DNA of 64,000 nt from Candidatus Zixiibacteriota bacterium. GTDB lineage: Bacteria; Zixibacteria; MSB-5A5; GN15; FEB-12. Shown here piece by piece: positions 52,938 through 63,362 of the stretch (position 1 is its first letter; every line of letters begins with the position of its first letter). A program made the position numbers and the translations under genes. The stretch spans positions 1 to 64,000 of the forward strand of contig JAOUBJ010000001.1 in NCBI GenBank assembly GCA_029860345.1, in the 5' to 3' direction. The notes beneath the pieces were generated by a model. It saw only the letters and a program-made list of their open reading frames with translations. It was not told where the DNA came from and made no database searches.

Positions 52938-54122
52938 TTAAGTATTCTCGAACTTCATTGAGTTCTTTAGACTTGGATCGCCCATCGGTATCACCGGGTG
53001 TGAACTGTATTTTCGCCAGAAGTACCAAACGAATATCCCACCGACGCCAACTATGGATGTGAGATCCATCCACGACAGGTGCGGACTGTGTTCATGCAGC
53101 GTCGGGAACACCAGCCAGTGCAGGTCGACCCAGCGCATAAGCAGTACCCACACGGCCATGGAGCCCAGCACAATCAGGTTGCGTTTGGATGCCCGCGTTA
53201 TCAGCACTACAAAAGGAAGCACAAAATGACCGAAGATCATCAACAGACTGACCCAGCGCCAGCCGCTATACCAGCGATGATGGAACCAAATGGTCTCTTC
53301 GGGGATGTTCGCATACCAGATCAGCATATACTGTGAAAAGCCCATGTAGGCCCAGAAGATGATAAAACCGAACAGCAGTTTTCCAAGGTCGTGATAGTGT
53401 TCGATTGTCACCACCTCGTTCAAGACCGATCGGCGTCTCAGATGGATACCTATGAGGACCATGAATGACAGAACGGCCAGCAAGCTGCCGGTGAAAAAAT
53501 AGACGCCGAAAATGGTCGAATACCAGTGTGCATCCAATGACATCAGCCAGTCAAACGATGCAAAACTCAAGGTCAGAGCAAACAGTATCATGCCCGGCGC
53601 GCTGATTCTTCTGAATCTCTGAGTCAGTGAGGCTGAGTGACCGCTATCCTGTTTGAGCGATGTGCGGTAGAGAGACAAGGCCAGAATCGACCAGATTACA
53701 AAGTAGCCGATGGATCGTATCACGAAGAAAGTCGGGTTGAGATAGGGCGCCTTTTGAGTTAGGATGGCATCGTTGGCCACCACCTCGACATGACTCCAAT
53801 GATACAATTCACCCATCCCCAACAGCACGGGGATAGCAAACACGGCCATCAACGGCAGTGTCGCGGCAACGCTTTCCGACCAGCGGCGGAGCACTGTGCT
53901 CCACTCGGCGTTGACCAAATGATGCAACATGGTGAAAAACAATCCACCCAGGCCGATGGATACCCAGAACGCAAAAGCAACCAGGTAGGAATGATAGAAC
54001 TGTTTCGTGTCGGTAAAATACCCCAGCGAAGTAGCGGCCAGTCCGATCAGACCAATAACTAACGACACCGAGCCGAGCTTGCCTTTGTCGGTAAGCCTGA
54101 ATGTGTTTTGGTCAAGTTTCAT
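52938..54122 (-). CDS. actF: Alternative complex III subunit ActF
   Basis: A 394-residue membrane protein with about ten helices, related to NrfD/ActC. Segments such as FDWLMSLDAHWYSTIFGVYF, LLFGFIIFWAYMGFSQYML and HHRWYSGWRW are characteristic of ActF. In known ACIII it forms part of the quinol-oxidising membrane module with ActC. It overlaps actE by 4 nt (ATGA). Confidence 0.9.
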   Translation of the reverse strand: MKLDQNTFRLTDKGKLGSVSLVIGLIGLAATSLGYFTDTKQFYHSYLVAFAFWVSIGLGGLFFTMLHHLVNAEWSTVLRRWSESVAATLPLMAVFAIPVLLGMGELYHWSHVEVVANDAILTQKAPYLNPTFFVIRSIGYFVIWSILALSLYRTSLKQDSGHSASLTQRFRRISAPGMILFALTLSFASFDWLMSLDAHWYSTIFGVYFFTGSLLAVLSFMVLIGIHLRRRSVLNEVVTIEHYHDLGKLLFGFIIFWAYMGFSQYMLIWYANIPEETIWFHHRWYSGWRWVSLLMIFGHFVLPFVVLITRASKRNLIVLGSMAVWVLLMRWVDLHWLVFPTLHEHSPHLSWMDLTSIVGVGGIFVWYFWRKYSSHPVIPMGDPSLKNSMKFENT

Positions 54123-54766
54123 TCTGTCCGGTCCTGCTGTGTGGTGTCGACCGGCGGTGGCGGGAGATCATCCGCGGTTGCATTCTGAGAGCGCTGCAAG
54201 GCTCTCACGTATGCGACTATTGCCCACCGATCGGCCACCGGCACCTGGAAACGATAGGCCGCCATGTTATTCTTGCCGTTGGTGATAACGTTGAATATGT
54301 GTCCGTCTTCGATGTTTCGCATCCGTTCGTCGTGAAGAGTCGGCGGCGGCAACATGCCGCGTTGGCTCATGACGCCTTTGCCGTCACCCACCCGGCCGTG
54401 GCAGGGCGAACAGAAAATGTCGAATCGTTCCTGTCCCCGTTTCAGAAGATGCATACTGATCGGCAGCGGTGACTTCTTCACCAATTGGCTGTCAACAACG
54501 AATCCGGTGTTGTACACCATGTCTGTGGTGAGTTGTCCGCGCGCAATGGTTCCTTCGATTGGTTTTCGCATGGCCATGTTATTGTCAAAGAACGGTCCCG
54601 CTTCCTGGGCTTCGTACCTCGGTTGATCATCCATGTTCGGCACGACGTGGATCGGCGTATCCTGCGACGGCCGGCCGCGATGGCAACCCGGAATTACTGC
54701 CACAAGAGACAGCAAGAATACTCCCGCCTTCGCAAGCACGCGCAATTGTGGCCACATCCGTGTCAT
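54119..54766 (-). CDS. actE: Alternative complex III monoheme cytochrome ActE
   Basis: A 215-residue lipoprotein (signal ending VIPGC) with one heme motif CSPCH in FDIFCSPCHGRVGDGKG. The Met near MAAYRFQVPVADRW is the probable second axial ligand. In ACIII, ActE takes electrons from the ActA hemes and passes them on. It overlaps actD and actF by 4 nt each. Confidence 0.9.
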   Translation of the reverse strand: MTRMWPQLRVLAKAGVFLLSLVAVIPGCHRGRPSQDTPIHVVPNMDDQPRYEAQEAGPFFDNNMAMRKPIEGTIARGQLTTDMVYNTGFVVDSQLVKKSPLPISMHLLKRGQERFDIFCSPCHGRVGDGKGVMSQRGMLPPPTLHDERMRNIEDGHIFNVITNGKNNMAAYRFQVPVADRWAIVAYVRALQRSQNATADDLPPPPVDTTQQDRTE

Positions 54767-55314
54767 TTGCTCTTTACAACCTCCACATTGGTGGCACCTA
54801 TCGATTTCAGCAAAGCTACCGTCTCCGCTTGAATGAACTTGGGGTCATCCGCCTCGACACTGACAAAGAAACCGCCATCGGTCACTCGCCTGAACTGCTC
54901 GGAAGAAAACAACGGATGGTGCAACCGGGGAAACTTGTTAAGAGCTATCATTCCCAGGGTCGCCATGATAGCTGAAGCGAGAATAGTTATCGCGAAAATC
55001 GGGGGGATGAAGGCCTGGTAACTAAACAGCGGCTTGCCCGAGATTATCAACGGGTAATCAAGCACGCTCACCCAGTAAATGAACAGAGTGATGCCGAGCA
55101 ATCCGGCCAGCCCGGCAATACCTATCATATATCCCAACGGGGACCTACCCAGACCCATGCTTTTGTCCATACCGTGAATGGGAAACGGTGAGTGGCAATC
55201 AAACTTCGAATAGCCTGCGCCGCGAATCTGCCCGGCTGCTTTCAGCAGAGTGTCCGAACCTGAAAACTCAGCCAGGATGCCGAAGACTTTTTTGCTGCTA
55301 TCAGACATGGGCAT
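54763..55314 (-). CDS. actD: Alternative complex III subunit ActD
   Basis: A 183-residue membrane protein of the DUF3341/ActD type: a soluble N-terminal domain ([33 protein letters not shown]) and two transmembrane helices ([20 protein letters not shown] and [19 protein letters not shown]). Structural role in ACIII; no cofactor. The ATG region overlaps actC by 14 nt. Confidence 0.9.
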   Translation of the reverse strand: MPMSDSSKKVFGILAEFSGSDTLLKAAGQIRGAGYSKFDCHSPFPIHGMDKSMGLGRSPLGYMIGIAGLAGLLGITLFIYWVSVLDYPLIISGKPLFSYQAFIPPIFAITILASAIMATLGMIALNKFPRLHHPLFSSEQFRRVTDGGFFVSVEADDPKFIQAETVALLKSIGATNVEVVKSK

Positions 55315-56677
55315 CTCCCTTGGCGTGCGGATCAGCCTGCGGCAGGATTGCTTTTACCTCCGACATGGCCACCATCGGCAGGAACCTGAGGAACAACAGG
55401 AACATGGTGAAAAACAGACCGAACGATCCGATCAGCAAACCGATATCGTGCCAGGTTGGGCTGTAGTAATCCCACGCCGACGGCAGGTAATCGCGGGCCA
55501 GCGTGATCACGATCACGAATCGCTCGAACCACATGCCTACATTGATGAGAATCGATGCGATAAACATCACCACCAGATGGTTGCGCAGTTTTTTGAACCA
55601 GAAAAGTTGCGGCACGAATACATTGCATGAGATCATTATCCAGTAAGCCCAGGCATAAGGGCCGAAGGCGCGGTTGACGAAGGCAAACTGTTCGTACATG
55701 TTGCCTGAGTACCATGAGATGAAGAACTCCATCCCATAAGCGTAGCCGACCATCATACCAGTCAGCAACATGATCATGTTCATGCGTTCGAGCACTTTCT
55801 GCGTGATGATGTGCTGCAGCTTGAAGGCATAGCGCGCGATCAATGACAGCGTCATGACCATGGCAAAGCCTGAAAAAATCGCACCCGCCACGAAATAGGG
55901 CGGGAAGATGGTGGTGTGCCATCCCGGAACGACGGCGGTTGCAAAGTCGGTCGAAACAATACTGTGAACGGACAGCACCAACGGAGTCGAGAGCCCGGCC
56001 AGAACCAGGTAAGCCAGTTCATAATGTCGCCATTGGCGATTACCACCGCGCCAACCGAGTGAGAAAAGACCATAGAGCACTTGCTTGATTTTGCCCACGG
56101 CCCGATCACGCAGGGTGGCCAGGTCGGGAATCAGCCCCACATACCAAAACATAAACGAACAGGCAAAGTATGTCCCCACCGCGAAGGCATCCCACAAAAG
56201 CGGACTACGGAAATTGGGCCACATATACATCTGATTGGGAATGGGCATGGTCCAGTAGATCACCCAGATGCGGCCGACATGGATAGTCGGGAAAATCAGA
56301 GCGCAGATGACGGCAAAAATCGTCATCGCCTCGGCGAAACGGTTGATCGCCGTGCGCCAGCGTTGACGCAGCAAGAATAGAATGGCGGAGATCAAGGTTC
56401 CGGCATGACCGATACCTACCCAGAAAACAAAATTCACAATTGCAAAACCCCAGCCGACCGGGTTCTGCAATCCCCAAACGCCGATCCCTTCCCAAAAGAG
56501 ATAGCCGATCAGAGCGAAAAAACCGATGGCCAGCGTAAGTGAAGTGCTGAACATCACCTTCCAGGCGGTGGGCGTTTTCGCTTCCGGGATGCGGCAGACC
56601 GACTCGGTGATTGACTCGAAAGTCGGATTGCCCGTCACCAGAACATCGGGGCCACTTTGGTCCGTGCTTGAACTCAA
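55301..56677 (-). CDS. actC: Alternative complex III subunit ActC, NrfD-like
   Basis: A 458-residue polytopic protein with about ten helices, the main quinol-binding membrane subunit in known ACIII structures. Typical segments: [40 protein letters not shown] and [20 protein letters not shown]. The only plausible start is TTG, overlapping the actB stop as TTGA; the next in-frame Met is far downstream. Confidence 0.93.
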   Translation of the reverse strand: MSSSTDQSGPDVLVTGNPTFESITESVCRIPEAKTPTAWKVMFSTSLTLAIGFFALIGYLFWEGIGVWGLQNPVGWGFAIVNFVFWVGIGHAGTLISAILFLLRQRWRTAINRFAEAMTIFAVICALIFPTIHVGRIWVIYWTMPIPNQMYMWPNFRSPLLWDAFAVGTYFACSFMFWYVGLIPDLATLRDRAVGKIKQVLYGLFSLGWRGGNRQWRHYELAYLVLAGLSTPLVLSVHSIVSTDFATAVVPGWHTTIFPPYFVAGAIFSGFAMVMTLSLIARYAFKLQHIITQKVLERMNMIMLLTGMMVGYAYGMEFFISWYSGNMYEQFAFVNRAFGPYAWAYWIMISCNVFVPQLFWFKKLRNHLVVMFIASILINVGMWFERFVIVITLARDYLPSAWDYYSPTWHDIGLLIGSFGLFFTMFLLFLRFLPMVAMSEVKAILPQADPHAKGDAHV

Positions 56678-59637
56678 CTCGGCATCTCCGGGTTAGGGTT
56701 GCGAACCTTGGCCAGGTAGGAGGTTCTGGGCTTGACATTCAGTTCCGCCAGCAGATCGTAACTGCGCTTGTTCAATTTGACACGGGACACTTCACTCTTG
56801 GGGTCATTGATGTCTCCAAATACGATGGCGCCGCTGGGGCAAGCCTGCTGACAAGCCGGGCTGACCTCGCCGTCCTGCACCTGGCGGCCTTCCAGCTTGG
56901 CCGTGCGCTTGGCAGCGGTGATTCGCTGCGCGCAGTAGCTGCATTTTTCCATCACACCTCGTGAACGAACCGTTACGTCGGGATTCTGGGCCATCTTGGT
57001 GACCTCGGGCATGTTTTCGGTAAGATGGAAGAAATTAAATCGCCTGACTTTGTAGGGACAGTTGTTGGCGCAATAGCGGGTGCCAACGCAACGATTGTAG
57101 ACCATCGCATTCAGACCTTCCGAATCATGAACGGTGGCCGCAACCGGGCAGACCTGTTCGCAAGGTGCATTCTCACAGTGATGACAAGCGACCGGCTGAT
57201 GGACTATCTGAGGATCATCAACATCGCCTACGAAGTAGCGGTCGAGCCTGATCCAATGCATCTCGCGACCCATGCGAGTCTCAGCCTTGCCGACAATCGG
57301 AATATTGTTTTCACTTTGACAGGCAATCGTGCAAACGTTGCAGCCAGTGCACTTGGTAAGATCGATGGTCATCCCCCATTGGTGTCCCTTGTCGTATTCG
57401 TGCTCCTTCCACAACGATTTGAGAGGTGGATGCTCGACCGCCGCCTTGGCAAACGACGGCAGAATTCGATACTTTTCCAAATCCGCCTCACGAACAATCG
57501 GACGGCCCTCCATGCTGCCGTGATCCTGGGTATTGGCCAACTCGTACTCGCGGCCGGTGGCCGTCAGTGACACGTCATGGCCATAATGAAGGGCCGACAT
57601 AGTTCTGAGAGTATAGGTATTAAAACCGACCCCGTTGCCAACCCTGCCAGATTCTGTACGGCCATAGCCGAGGGCCAGCCCGACCACGTCGTCAGCCTGT
57701 CCGGGAACGATCCAGATTGGCATGCTCATACTCCGGCCGGCATGGGTCAGGTCGACCATATCTTCATTCTTGACGCCGAGGCGTCGTGCCGTGGCCGGAC
57801 TGACTGTGGCCACATTGTCCCAGGATAACTTGGTGATCGGATCGGGCAGTTCTTGTAGCCAGCCGTTGTTGGCGCCGGTACCGTCGTTGAGAGTGTTGTC
57901 GGCATGGAAGACGAACTGGAGTTCGTCTGAACCGCTGCCCTTCCCGGATGCAGCCAGAGCTTCGGCAATCAGACCGGGAGCCACCTGGGGGTCTGCAATT
58001 GCGTAGCCTGTGTCAGCTACGATGCCGTCATGCAACGCCTGCGACCACTGATCGTCAAAACCGCCGCCCCACTCCTGTTGCCAGGTTTGACGAACGAGAT
58101 CATAACCCTTGTTATTTTTTTCACTATTTAGGGCAGAAACAAATTCAATGTCCGGCTTGCCACCAAACAGCGGCTCAATCAGAGGCTGTACCATCCCCAC
58201 CGTACCATCAGCCGCTCTTGTGTCGCCAAAACTTTCGAGAAAGTGGGCGCGCGGAATATGCCAGGTAGTTTCACGCGAGGTTTCGTCTCGGTGCGAGCTG
58301 AGGTGGATCGAAGTCGCAACTTTTTTGAGCGCCTCACCGAATGCAAGATCGACCGGGGCGTTATACACCGGATTGCCACCGAGCATCACCAGTGTTGATA
58401 CGCTCCCACCCTTCATGCGATCAATGAGAGTCTTCAGACCATCACTGGAGGATTGAACGGCATCGTTTGGCTCAAGATATGAGACAGTGTTTCCGACGCT
58501 GCCCAGGAGATCATTGAGATACATGGCCAACGCGTGCACTGCCTGCGGCTGACGACGCCCTGCAACGACCAGTGACCGTGGTCCGGCCTGGGCCAGATCG
58601 GCGGCCAATGGCGCCACCCAGGCACGACAGGCAGCCGGTAATTCGGTCGAGTCCATCGTGATCTGACCGTCAACCGGTACACCGTTGTCCCGTAAAGCCG
58701 CAGCTACGGCCGTGGCGAAGACCGGAATCAGGTCAGGTTTCAGAGCCAATCGGTGATCAGCCGACGCGCCGGTCACGCTGAAAAGGCTCTCCACTACGTA
58801 CAGGCGATTCATCGAATCCTGTTCAGTATCCAGGTGACGTCCGGCAGCAAATCCAGCGGCGGCAGTGACAGAATCGCTCTCAGTCAACAGGAAATCGGCA
58901 TCCAGAGACAGGATGACTTGAGCCTGATCATAATTATAAACCGGCTGGTACCTGCTGCCGCCGGCCAGTTCAAAGCCTGCATAAATATTCTCATCACTAA
59001 CCGGCTCCCAGCCTACCCAGGTAGCTTGGGGAAACCTGGCCTGGAATTGCTTCTTGAGTCGGGCCATGGTCGGTGAAGAATACGGCTCCGACAGAACAGC
59101 CAGTCGCGCACCGCCATCGCCGATCAGATCAGTCGACAGCTCCGACCATGCTGCGATGAAATCATCCCATGTCGCGGGCTGGTTGTCATGCAGCGGATGT
59201 TGTGAGCGGTCGGGGTCATACAGATCAAGTATGGCCGCCTGCATCTCAAGACTTGATTTTCCACGGGTGGATGGATGCAGTTCGTTGCCCTCGATTTTGG
59301 TGGGCCGCCCCTCATGGCTTTGCACTATCGCTCCGTAGGCTGAGTTGCCGCGCGGCATGGTGGTAGCAAAAAAATTAGGCAACCCCGGCGTCACAGATTC
59401 GGTATCCTTTGAGTAGGGGACGATTTTTTCCACCGGACGGCGGCAACCGGCCAACCCGGCCATAGCCATCGAAGCCGCCATCAGAGTCAGGAAACTGCGT
59501 CGCGACCAGGCGTTATCCATCTCATTGGCGCTCTGGGGAAACTCTTGCTCGACCCATTTCCTAAATTGAGGTGTATTGGCCCGTTCGTCCAGACTGCGCC
59601 AGTAATGTTTGCCGTTGGCGGATGGTTTTTGTTTCAT
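56674..59637 (-). CDS. actB: Alternative complex III subunit ActB (molybdopterin-like plus iron-sulfur domains)
   Basis: A 987-residue protein from the ATG at 59,637, which overlaps the actA stop as ATGA; the longer open frame inside actA is not real. [17 protein letters not shown] is a Tat-like signal followed by a lipobox GLAGC. Residues about 60-730 are a molybdopterin oxidoreductase-like domain, which in ACIII lacks the cofactor. From about residue 750 is a four-cluster ferredoxin domain: [35 protein letters not shown] and CSYCAQR...CQQAC. Thr replaces Cys in CVGTRYC, as expected for the one [3Fe-4S] cluster of ActB. Confidence 0.95.
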   Translation of the reverse strand: MKQKPSANGKHYWRSLDERANTPQFRKWVEQEFPQSANEMDNAWSRRSFLTLMAASMAMAGLAGCRRPVEKIVPYSKDTESVTPGLPNFFATTMPRGNSAYGAIVQSHEGRPTKIEGNELHPSTRGKSSLEMQAAILDLYDPDRSQHPLHDNQPATWDDFIAAWSELSTDLIGDGGARLAVLSEPYSSPTMARLKKQFQARFPQATWVGWEPVSDENIYAGFELAGGSRYQPVYNYDQAQVILSLDADFLLTESDSVTAAAGFAAGRHLDTEQDSMNRLYVVESLFSVTGASADHRLALKPDLIPVFATAVAAALRDNGVPVDGQITMDSTELPAACRAWVAPLAADLAQAGPRSLVVAGRRQPQAVHALAMYLNDLLGSVGNTVSYLEPNDAVQSSSDGLKTLIDRMKGGSVSTLVMLGGNPVYNAPVDLAFGEALKKVATSIHLSSHRDETSRETTWHIPRAHFLESFGDTRAADGTVGMVQPLIEPLFGGKPDIEFVSALNSEKNNKGYDLVRQTWQQEWGGGFDDQWSQALHDGIVADTGYAIADPQVAPGLIAEALAASGKGSGSDELQFVFHADNTLNDGTGANNGWLQELPDPITKLSWDNVATVSPATARRLGVKNEDMVDLTHAGRSMSMPIWIVPGQADDVVGLALGYGRTESGRVGNGVGFNTYTLRTMSALHYGHDVSLTATGREYELANTQDHGSMEGRPIVREADLEKYRILPSFAKAAVEHPPLKSLWKEHEYDKGHQWGMTIDLTKCTGCNVCTIACQSENNIPIVGKAETRMGREMHWIRLDRYFVGDVDDPQIVHQPVACHHCENAPCEQVCPVAATVHDSEGLNAMVYNRCVGTRYCANNCPYKVRRFNFFHLTENMPEVTKMAQNPDVTVRSRGVMEKCSYCAQRITAAKRTAKLEGRQVQDGEVSPACQQACPSGAIVFGDINDPKSEVSRVKLNKRSYDLLAELNVKPRTSYLAKVRNPNPEMPS

Positions 59638-60281
59638 CGATGACACCCTGTGCAATCTGAAGGCGGTGACAACGCTTTGTCCGTTATCATCTCGTGTGCA
59701 AAGGTCATCTGATCCGGCCCCGGCTGCCAGGCCATGTTTGTGATTTCCGATGCTGGACGAAGGTGTGGCCCTGGATCGCGATGGCAGTCCAGACACCAGC
59801 CCATACTCAACGACTGGCGCTGCGTGATGAGTTCCATCTGGTCTACCCGACCGTGACAACTTGAACAGCCGACACCCGCTCGCAAGTGCAGACTGTGATC
59901 AAAGTAAGCATAGTCGGGTAACTTGTGTACGCGCACCCACTCGATGGCGGTACCATCTGTCCAGCTTGAGCGCACGGCCTTGAGCTTGTCACTCTTGACC
60001 CCCACCAGGGCGTGGCAGTTCATGCATATCTGCGTCGAAGGAATCGAGGCCACCGGCGAGGACTCAACCGATACGTGGCAATAGCGGCAGTCTATTCCCA
60101 AATCACCGGCGTGCAGCTTGTGGCTGTAGGCAACCGGTTGATTGGGACGATATCCTACATCGGTATGGCTCGGTGATCCAAAGTACCAGATTCCGGCCAC
60201 GACCGCGCCACCACTCAATACGGCCAGGCCGAGAACGACAAGAGGCAGTTTATTTATCCACTCAGGAAATATTTGTGGCAA
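59634..60281 (-). CDS. actA: Alternative complex III pentaheme cytochrome ActA
   Basis: A 215-residue protein with an N-terminal anchor (LPLVVLGLAVLSGGAVVAGI) and five heme-c motifs: CRYCH, CMNCH, CSSCH, CLDCH and CTGCH. This is the standard five-heme ActA. It sits at the head of the gene train and passes electrons outward from the quinol-oxidising core. The start is a TTG with only a weak SD; no ATG is available before the first heme motif. A promoter and FNR-like site lie upstream. Confidence 0.93.
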   Translation of the reverse strand: MPQIFPEWINKLPLVVLGLAVLSGGAVVAGIWYFGSPSHTDVGYRPNQPVAYSHKLHAGDLGIDCRYCHVSVESSPVASIPSTQICMNCHALVGVKSDKLKAVRSSWTDGTAIEWVRVHKLPDYAYFDHSLHLRAGVGCSSCHGRVDQMELITQRQSLSMGWCLDCHRDPGPHLRPASEITNMAWQPGPDQMTFAHEMITDKALSPPSDCTGCHR

Positions 60282-60416
60282 AACTGTTCTTCAAGTTTTT
60301 TGGAGCGGGACCTGTCTTCGTTCCCAGTCCATCATTTGCTTCGTAGCGACCGCCTGACACCCCGGTTTCAACCGGCGTCCCCGAGTTATATGTCAGGTCC
60401 ACAAAGTCGATGATCT

Positions 60417-60445
60417 ATCCTACTGTTACTCGCTCTAAATGTCAA
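60417..60445 (-). promoter_or_regulatory. Candidate promoter of the act-nar operon
   Basis: On the minus strand, TTGACA (60,445-60,440), 17-bp spacer, TAGGAT (60,422-60,417). The start near 60,410 leaves a leader of about 130 nt before actA. Confidence 0.55.
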
Positions 60446-60479
60446 TGAGATAATTGACGGCATGGAGCCAATTTATCCT

Positions 60480-60493
60480 TTGACTAAAGTCAA
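60480..60493. promoter_or_regulatory. FNR/CRP-family-like palindrome
   Basis: TTGAC-TAAA-GTCAA is a perfect 5-bp inverted repeat with 4-nt spacing, close to the FNR consensus TTGAT-N4-ATCAA. Its centre is about 76 nt upstream of the predicted start of the act-nar transcript. That distance is not one of the usual class I positions, so the assignment is tentative. No FNR-family gene is in the window. Confidence 0.5.
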
Positions 60494-60679
60494 GCCAGAC
60501 ACAAATACCATTGGTTGGACGGCACAGATGTCCCTGACGATAGCCTGTCCGGCTGAAGCCTGCAACAAAAAAAACAGGCGCGGGATACTGCATAAGGCCA
60601 TGACATTCAGGACCTTATTATGTCAGCGGGGACCAAAGGCGGCAGCGCAGTGACAGATATGCGCAATGCCAATCAGCCC

Positions 60680-60697
60680 CCGGAGGCGAACCTCCGG
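60680..60697 (-). terminator. Hairpin with UUCG loop after the propeller lipoprotein gene
   Basis: CCGGAGG-TTCG-CCTCCGG on the minus strand, a 7-bp perfect stem, about 40 nt after the stop codon. No T run follows, so termination is uncertain. Confidence 0.4.
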
Positions 60698-60735
60698 AGG
60701 CTTTGCAGAGAAAGAACCACGGACGACGTAGGTGT

Positions 60736-61785
60736 TTAAGGAATCAGAGAGAGAATGTCCATGGTTGTATCGAGAACCGGCGGAACCAGAACTTTGAGCG
60801 AGCTACTCGACTGTCTGAGTATCCCCTCATAATCGGTCGCGACGATAAGTCGACGCCCTCGACGGCTGAGCGAATTGACTTTCTTGTCGGCCAGTTTTTT
60901 GACTGGCCGAAGGTCACCGCCAAAGTAGGACACCACACCCTCCTCGGTGCCCGCGTAGACAACCCATGCCGAGGCATCGATTGTTCTTACGTTATTTGAC
61001 GGAAGACCTTCGGCCGTCGTTATTGTTTCCCACCGCCCGCCGTCGTAGACATGCATTCCGCGAGTGGTACCGACATACAGATGTTCATGATTGTAGTCGA
61101 GCGTATTGACAGAGTCGAACATGGTCTGGTCGCGCAACAGGTATCTTTTGTTGAAGTCGTCGCCGTCCCAGCGGTACAACCCCTGTCCGTCCGATCCGAC
61201 CCACAGACCACTCTCGTCGGCGACCATAGCCGACACGAAGACATCGTCCATCAGCAGATCGCTGGTTGTGCCGTCGTGTGAATAAAGTCCCTGTGCGGTG
61301 CCGACCATCAAGCGATCACCATAACTGTAGAGGCAGGTAATGTCGGCGCCCATCTCGACATCCAACTTCTTCAGCATAGCGCCATCGAACTGATAGAGAT
61401 GCCGCCCACCGACATAGACGACACTGTCGTGAATCGTGACGGCCCTGAAATCGTCGTTCGCGGCGACCACTGTGTGCGACTTGTCGGAGAAGTCGTAGGT
61501 GATCACGCCTCCCTCGCAGACGGCAAAAAGTTTCGGACCCTCAACCACCATGTCGGCGATCTTCGTGACCAGTTGTACCGGCTCAGGTGCGATATCAACT
61601 ATCGGGACTACCTGCTCGACCACGGTCTCGACGAATGCTTCGGCCGTGGTTTCAGCCGGACTCTTCTGGACTGCTTTCACGGTCGCAGCGCTCTCGGTCT
61701 CGCCGTCAGCGGCGCAACTGGCGAAGGTGAGAGCGGAAATCAGCAGTGCTGTGGCCATCGCTGTTAGTTTGGTTTTTGTGAACAT
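60736..61785 (-). CDS. Beta-propeller lipoprotein (two-component-regulator-propeller-like)
   Basis: A 349-residue protein; the ATG at 61,785 has AAGGAGG 5-6 nt upstream, and a GTG one codon earlier is possible. The lipoprotein signal ends TFASC. After a Thr/Ala/Val-rich linker, residues about 75-349 contain repeated blades of the Reg_prop kind: LWVGSDGQGLYRWDG, LYVGTTRGMHVYDGG, GLPSNNVRTIDAS, VVYAGTEEGVVSYFGG. Such blades occur in sensors of hybrid two-component systems and in stand-alone lipoproteins. No other signalling domain is attached. Function unknown. Confidence 0.85.
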   Translation of the reverse strand: MFTKTKLTAMATALLISALTFASCAADGETESAATVKAVQKSPAETTAEAFVETVVEQVVPIVDIAPEPVQLVTKIADMVVEGPKLFAVCEGGVITYDFSDKSHTVVAANDDFRAVTIHDSVVYVGGRHLYQFDGAMLKKLDVEMGADITCLYSYGDRLMVGTAQGLYSHDGTTSDLLMDDVFVSAMVADESGLWVGSDGQGLYRWDGDDFNKRYLLRDQTMFDSVNTLDYNHEHLYVGTTRGMHVYDGGRWETITTAEGLPSNNVRTIDASAWVVYAGTEEGVVSYFGGDLRPVKKLADKKVNSLSRRGRRLIVATDYEGILRQSSSSLKVLVPPVLDTTMDILSLIP

Positions 61786-61823
61786 CACGTCCTCCTTACG
61801 GTTTGGGTTTCCATTCTATCAAC

Positions 61824-61853
61824 CGTATATCAAACGCGGTGCCAAGCCGTCAA
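61824..61853 (-). promoter_or_regulatory. Candidate promoter of the propeller lipoprotein gene
   Basis: On the minus strand, TTGACG (61,853-61,848), 18-bp spacer, TATACG (61,829-61,824), about 39 nt before the ATG. Confidence 0.4.
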
Positions 61854-62060
61854 TTGCTTACATGTCAATAACTTAGCTGTGCGGAGAGGAGGCCCGGACG
61901 ACGACAAACGTGTCAATTCGGACACACCTAACCGGGCCGTCCGGCCAAAGTTGTTCAATTCAGGGACTTACCAGTGTCGAAATTGACACAAATGTGTTCA
62001 TCAAAAAACTTGTGTTCGTCCGGGCTGTTCTGTTGGTTGTATAAGTTATTGGAGGATATG

Positions 62061-63362
62061 ATGGTTCACCTGACAGCCCGACATGTAATAGTGTCCTGTT
62101 GCCTCGTTTTGGCGGCAGCGTCTGTTGTGGCCGGCGGCACGCTCCAGACCCGCATCCTACAGTACAGTCAGGATCGGCTCTACTTCGCCTCCGGAACTGA
62201 GGCACATATCTACCCGCACAGCAGGTTCATTATAATGTGCGGCAACGATTCGATATATGAGGGCTGTATAAACAAATCGTTTCTGGGCGTGTCGTACAGC
62301 TATCCTGCCCTCGGGTTTTTTGACAGCCTGCCGCTTGATTCGTGCTGCGCAAAGATCGAGTCGGCTGAAGTTGACCGATCATCGATAATCAGAATCGGGC
62401 TTTCGGGAATCGAGCCACATCTCTGGCAACGTATGATGATCGATACGTCGAACCCTGGGAGTTCCTTTCCGAATCCGTTCAGTCCGGGTGATTCGATCAG
62501 GTCCGGCGGCAGCAGTGCGTCGATAAGCTCTTATCCCGATTACATCGATTTGGTGTTCAAAATGCAACTGGGAGAATTGGATGGGTTTGTTTCCTTTGTC
62601 AATCATGGTCAAGAGATGCCGGGCGACATTGTTATCGATGCCCAGGCTCCCTTTATCGTTGTCATGATTCCGAACCTATCACGAGACGTTAATCGCGGCG
62701 GGCAGCTTGCCGTTTCGCTGTACTACCGGTTCAACGAGGATAGGCTGCCATTGCTCTTTAGGGGAGACAACGCTACACCCATTCACAGTTTTTGTCCATC
62801 GGCTTCAGCAGGTGTCCGTCCATATCCATTCTCGACTCGGCAGGGACGTGAGCTTTTGGAACAACACCAAAACCGACCAAGGCAGGTGCATCTGGGTGTT
62901 TGGCGGGAATCGCTTGAGAAACCTGCCTTGTTTTTCGCCGATGTTCTCTCGCGAGACAGAGTCGAGGTGAAACTGGTCGACCGCTTTGAGGACGCTGACG
63001 TATGCTTCGCTTTAATTGAGTTCGATGAGCAAAACGATCTGCTCACTTTGAGACGGATCAACGATCTGCTCCGATCCGTCCCGACTGAGTTTATATTCCA
63101 ACAGGAAGTGCTGGACAGCGTCGGTGTTTGCATCGCCACCGCCGCCGGGGAAACGGATAGCACTCAGCGTACCAAGTTCCTGCTTCGCGCCGACCAATAC
63201 CTAATGCATGATCTGGGCGTCCTTCCCCTGTTTCGTCCCCGGGTCTATTTTCATGGCTCGAAACTCTTGACCGATTTTCGCTTCAGCGCCGGAGGACGCT
63301 TTGTGCTGAACGACCTGACGAAACTCAAGCTGCCGTCTCCGGGCGCCGGGTGCAGCCAATGA
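62061..63362 (+). CDS. Secreted protein with solute-binding-protein-like C-terminal part
   Basis: A 433-residue protein; of the two adjacent ATGs I take 62,061 because TTGGAGGAT is then 5 nt away. Residues about 5-24 (ARHVIVSCCLVLAAASVVAG) are a signal peptide. The C-terminal half resembles the last part of family-5 (oligopeptide-type) solute-binding proteins: a segment PRQVHLGVWRESLEKPALFF, then FLLRADQYLMHDLGVLPLFR and VYFHGSKLLTDFRF. The N-terminal half is shorter than in transporters and no permease is nearby. Its stop overlaps the next gene by 4 nt (ATGA), which points to a sensory role, but this is inference. Confidence 0.7.
   Translation: MVHLTARHVIVSCCLVLAAASVVAGGTLQTRILQYSQDRLYFASGTEAHIYPHSRFIIMCGNDSIYEGCINKSFLGVSYSYPALGFFDSLPLDSCCAKIESAEVDRSSIIRIGLSGIEPHLWQRMMIDTSNPGSSFPNPFSPGDSIRSGGSSASISSYPDYIDLVFKMQLGELDGFVSFVNHGQEMPGDIVIDAQAPFIVVMIPNLSRDVNRGGQLAVSLYYRFNEDRLPLLFRGDNATPIHSFCPSASAGVRPYPFSTRQGRELLEQHQNRPRQVHLGVWRESLEKPALFFADVLSRDRVEVKLVDRFEDADVCFALIEFDEQNDLLTLRRINDLLRSVPTEFIFQQEVLDSVGVCIATAAGETDSTQRTKFLLRADQYLMHDLGVLPLFRPRVYFHGSKLLTDFRFSAGGRFVLNDLTKLKLPSPGAGCSQ

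Noticed and set aside
56674-59859. Longer ActB frame starting at 59,859
   Set aside because: The first 74 codons lie within actA in another frame and lack any signal. The ATG at 59,637 overlaps the actA stop as ATGA and starts immediately before a normal ActB N-terminus.
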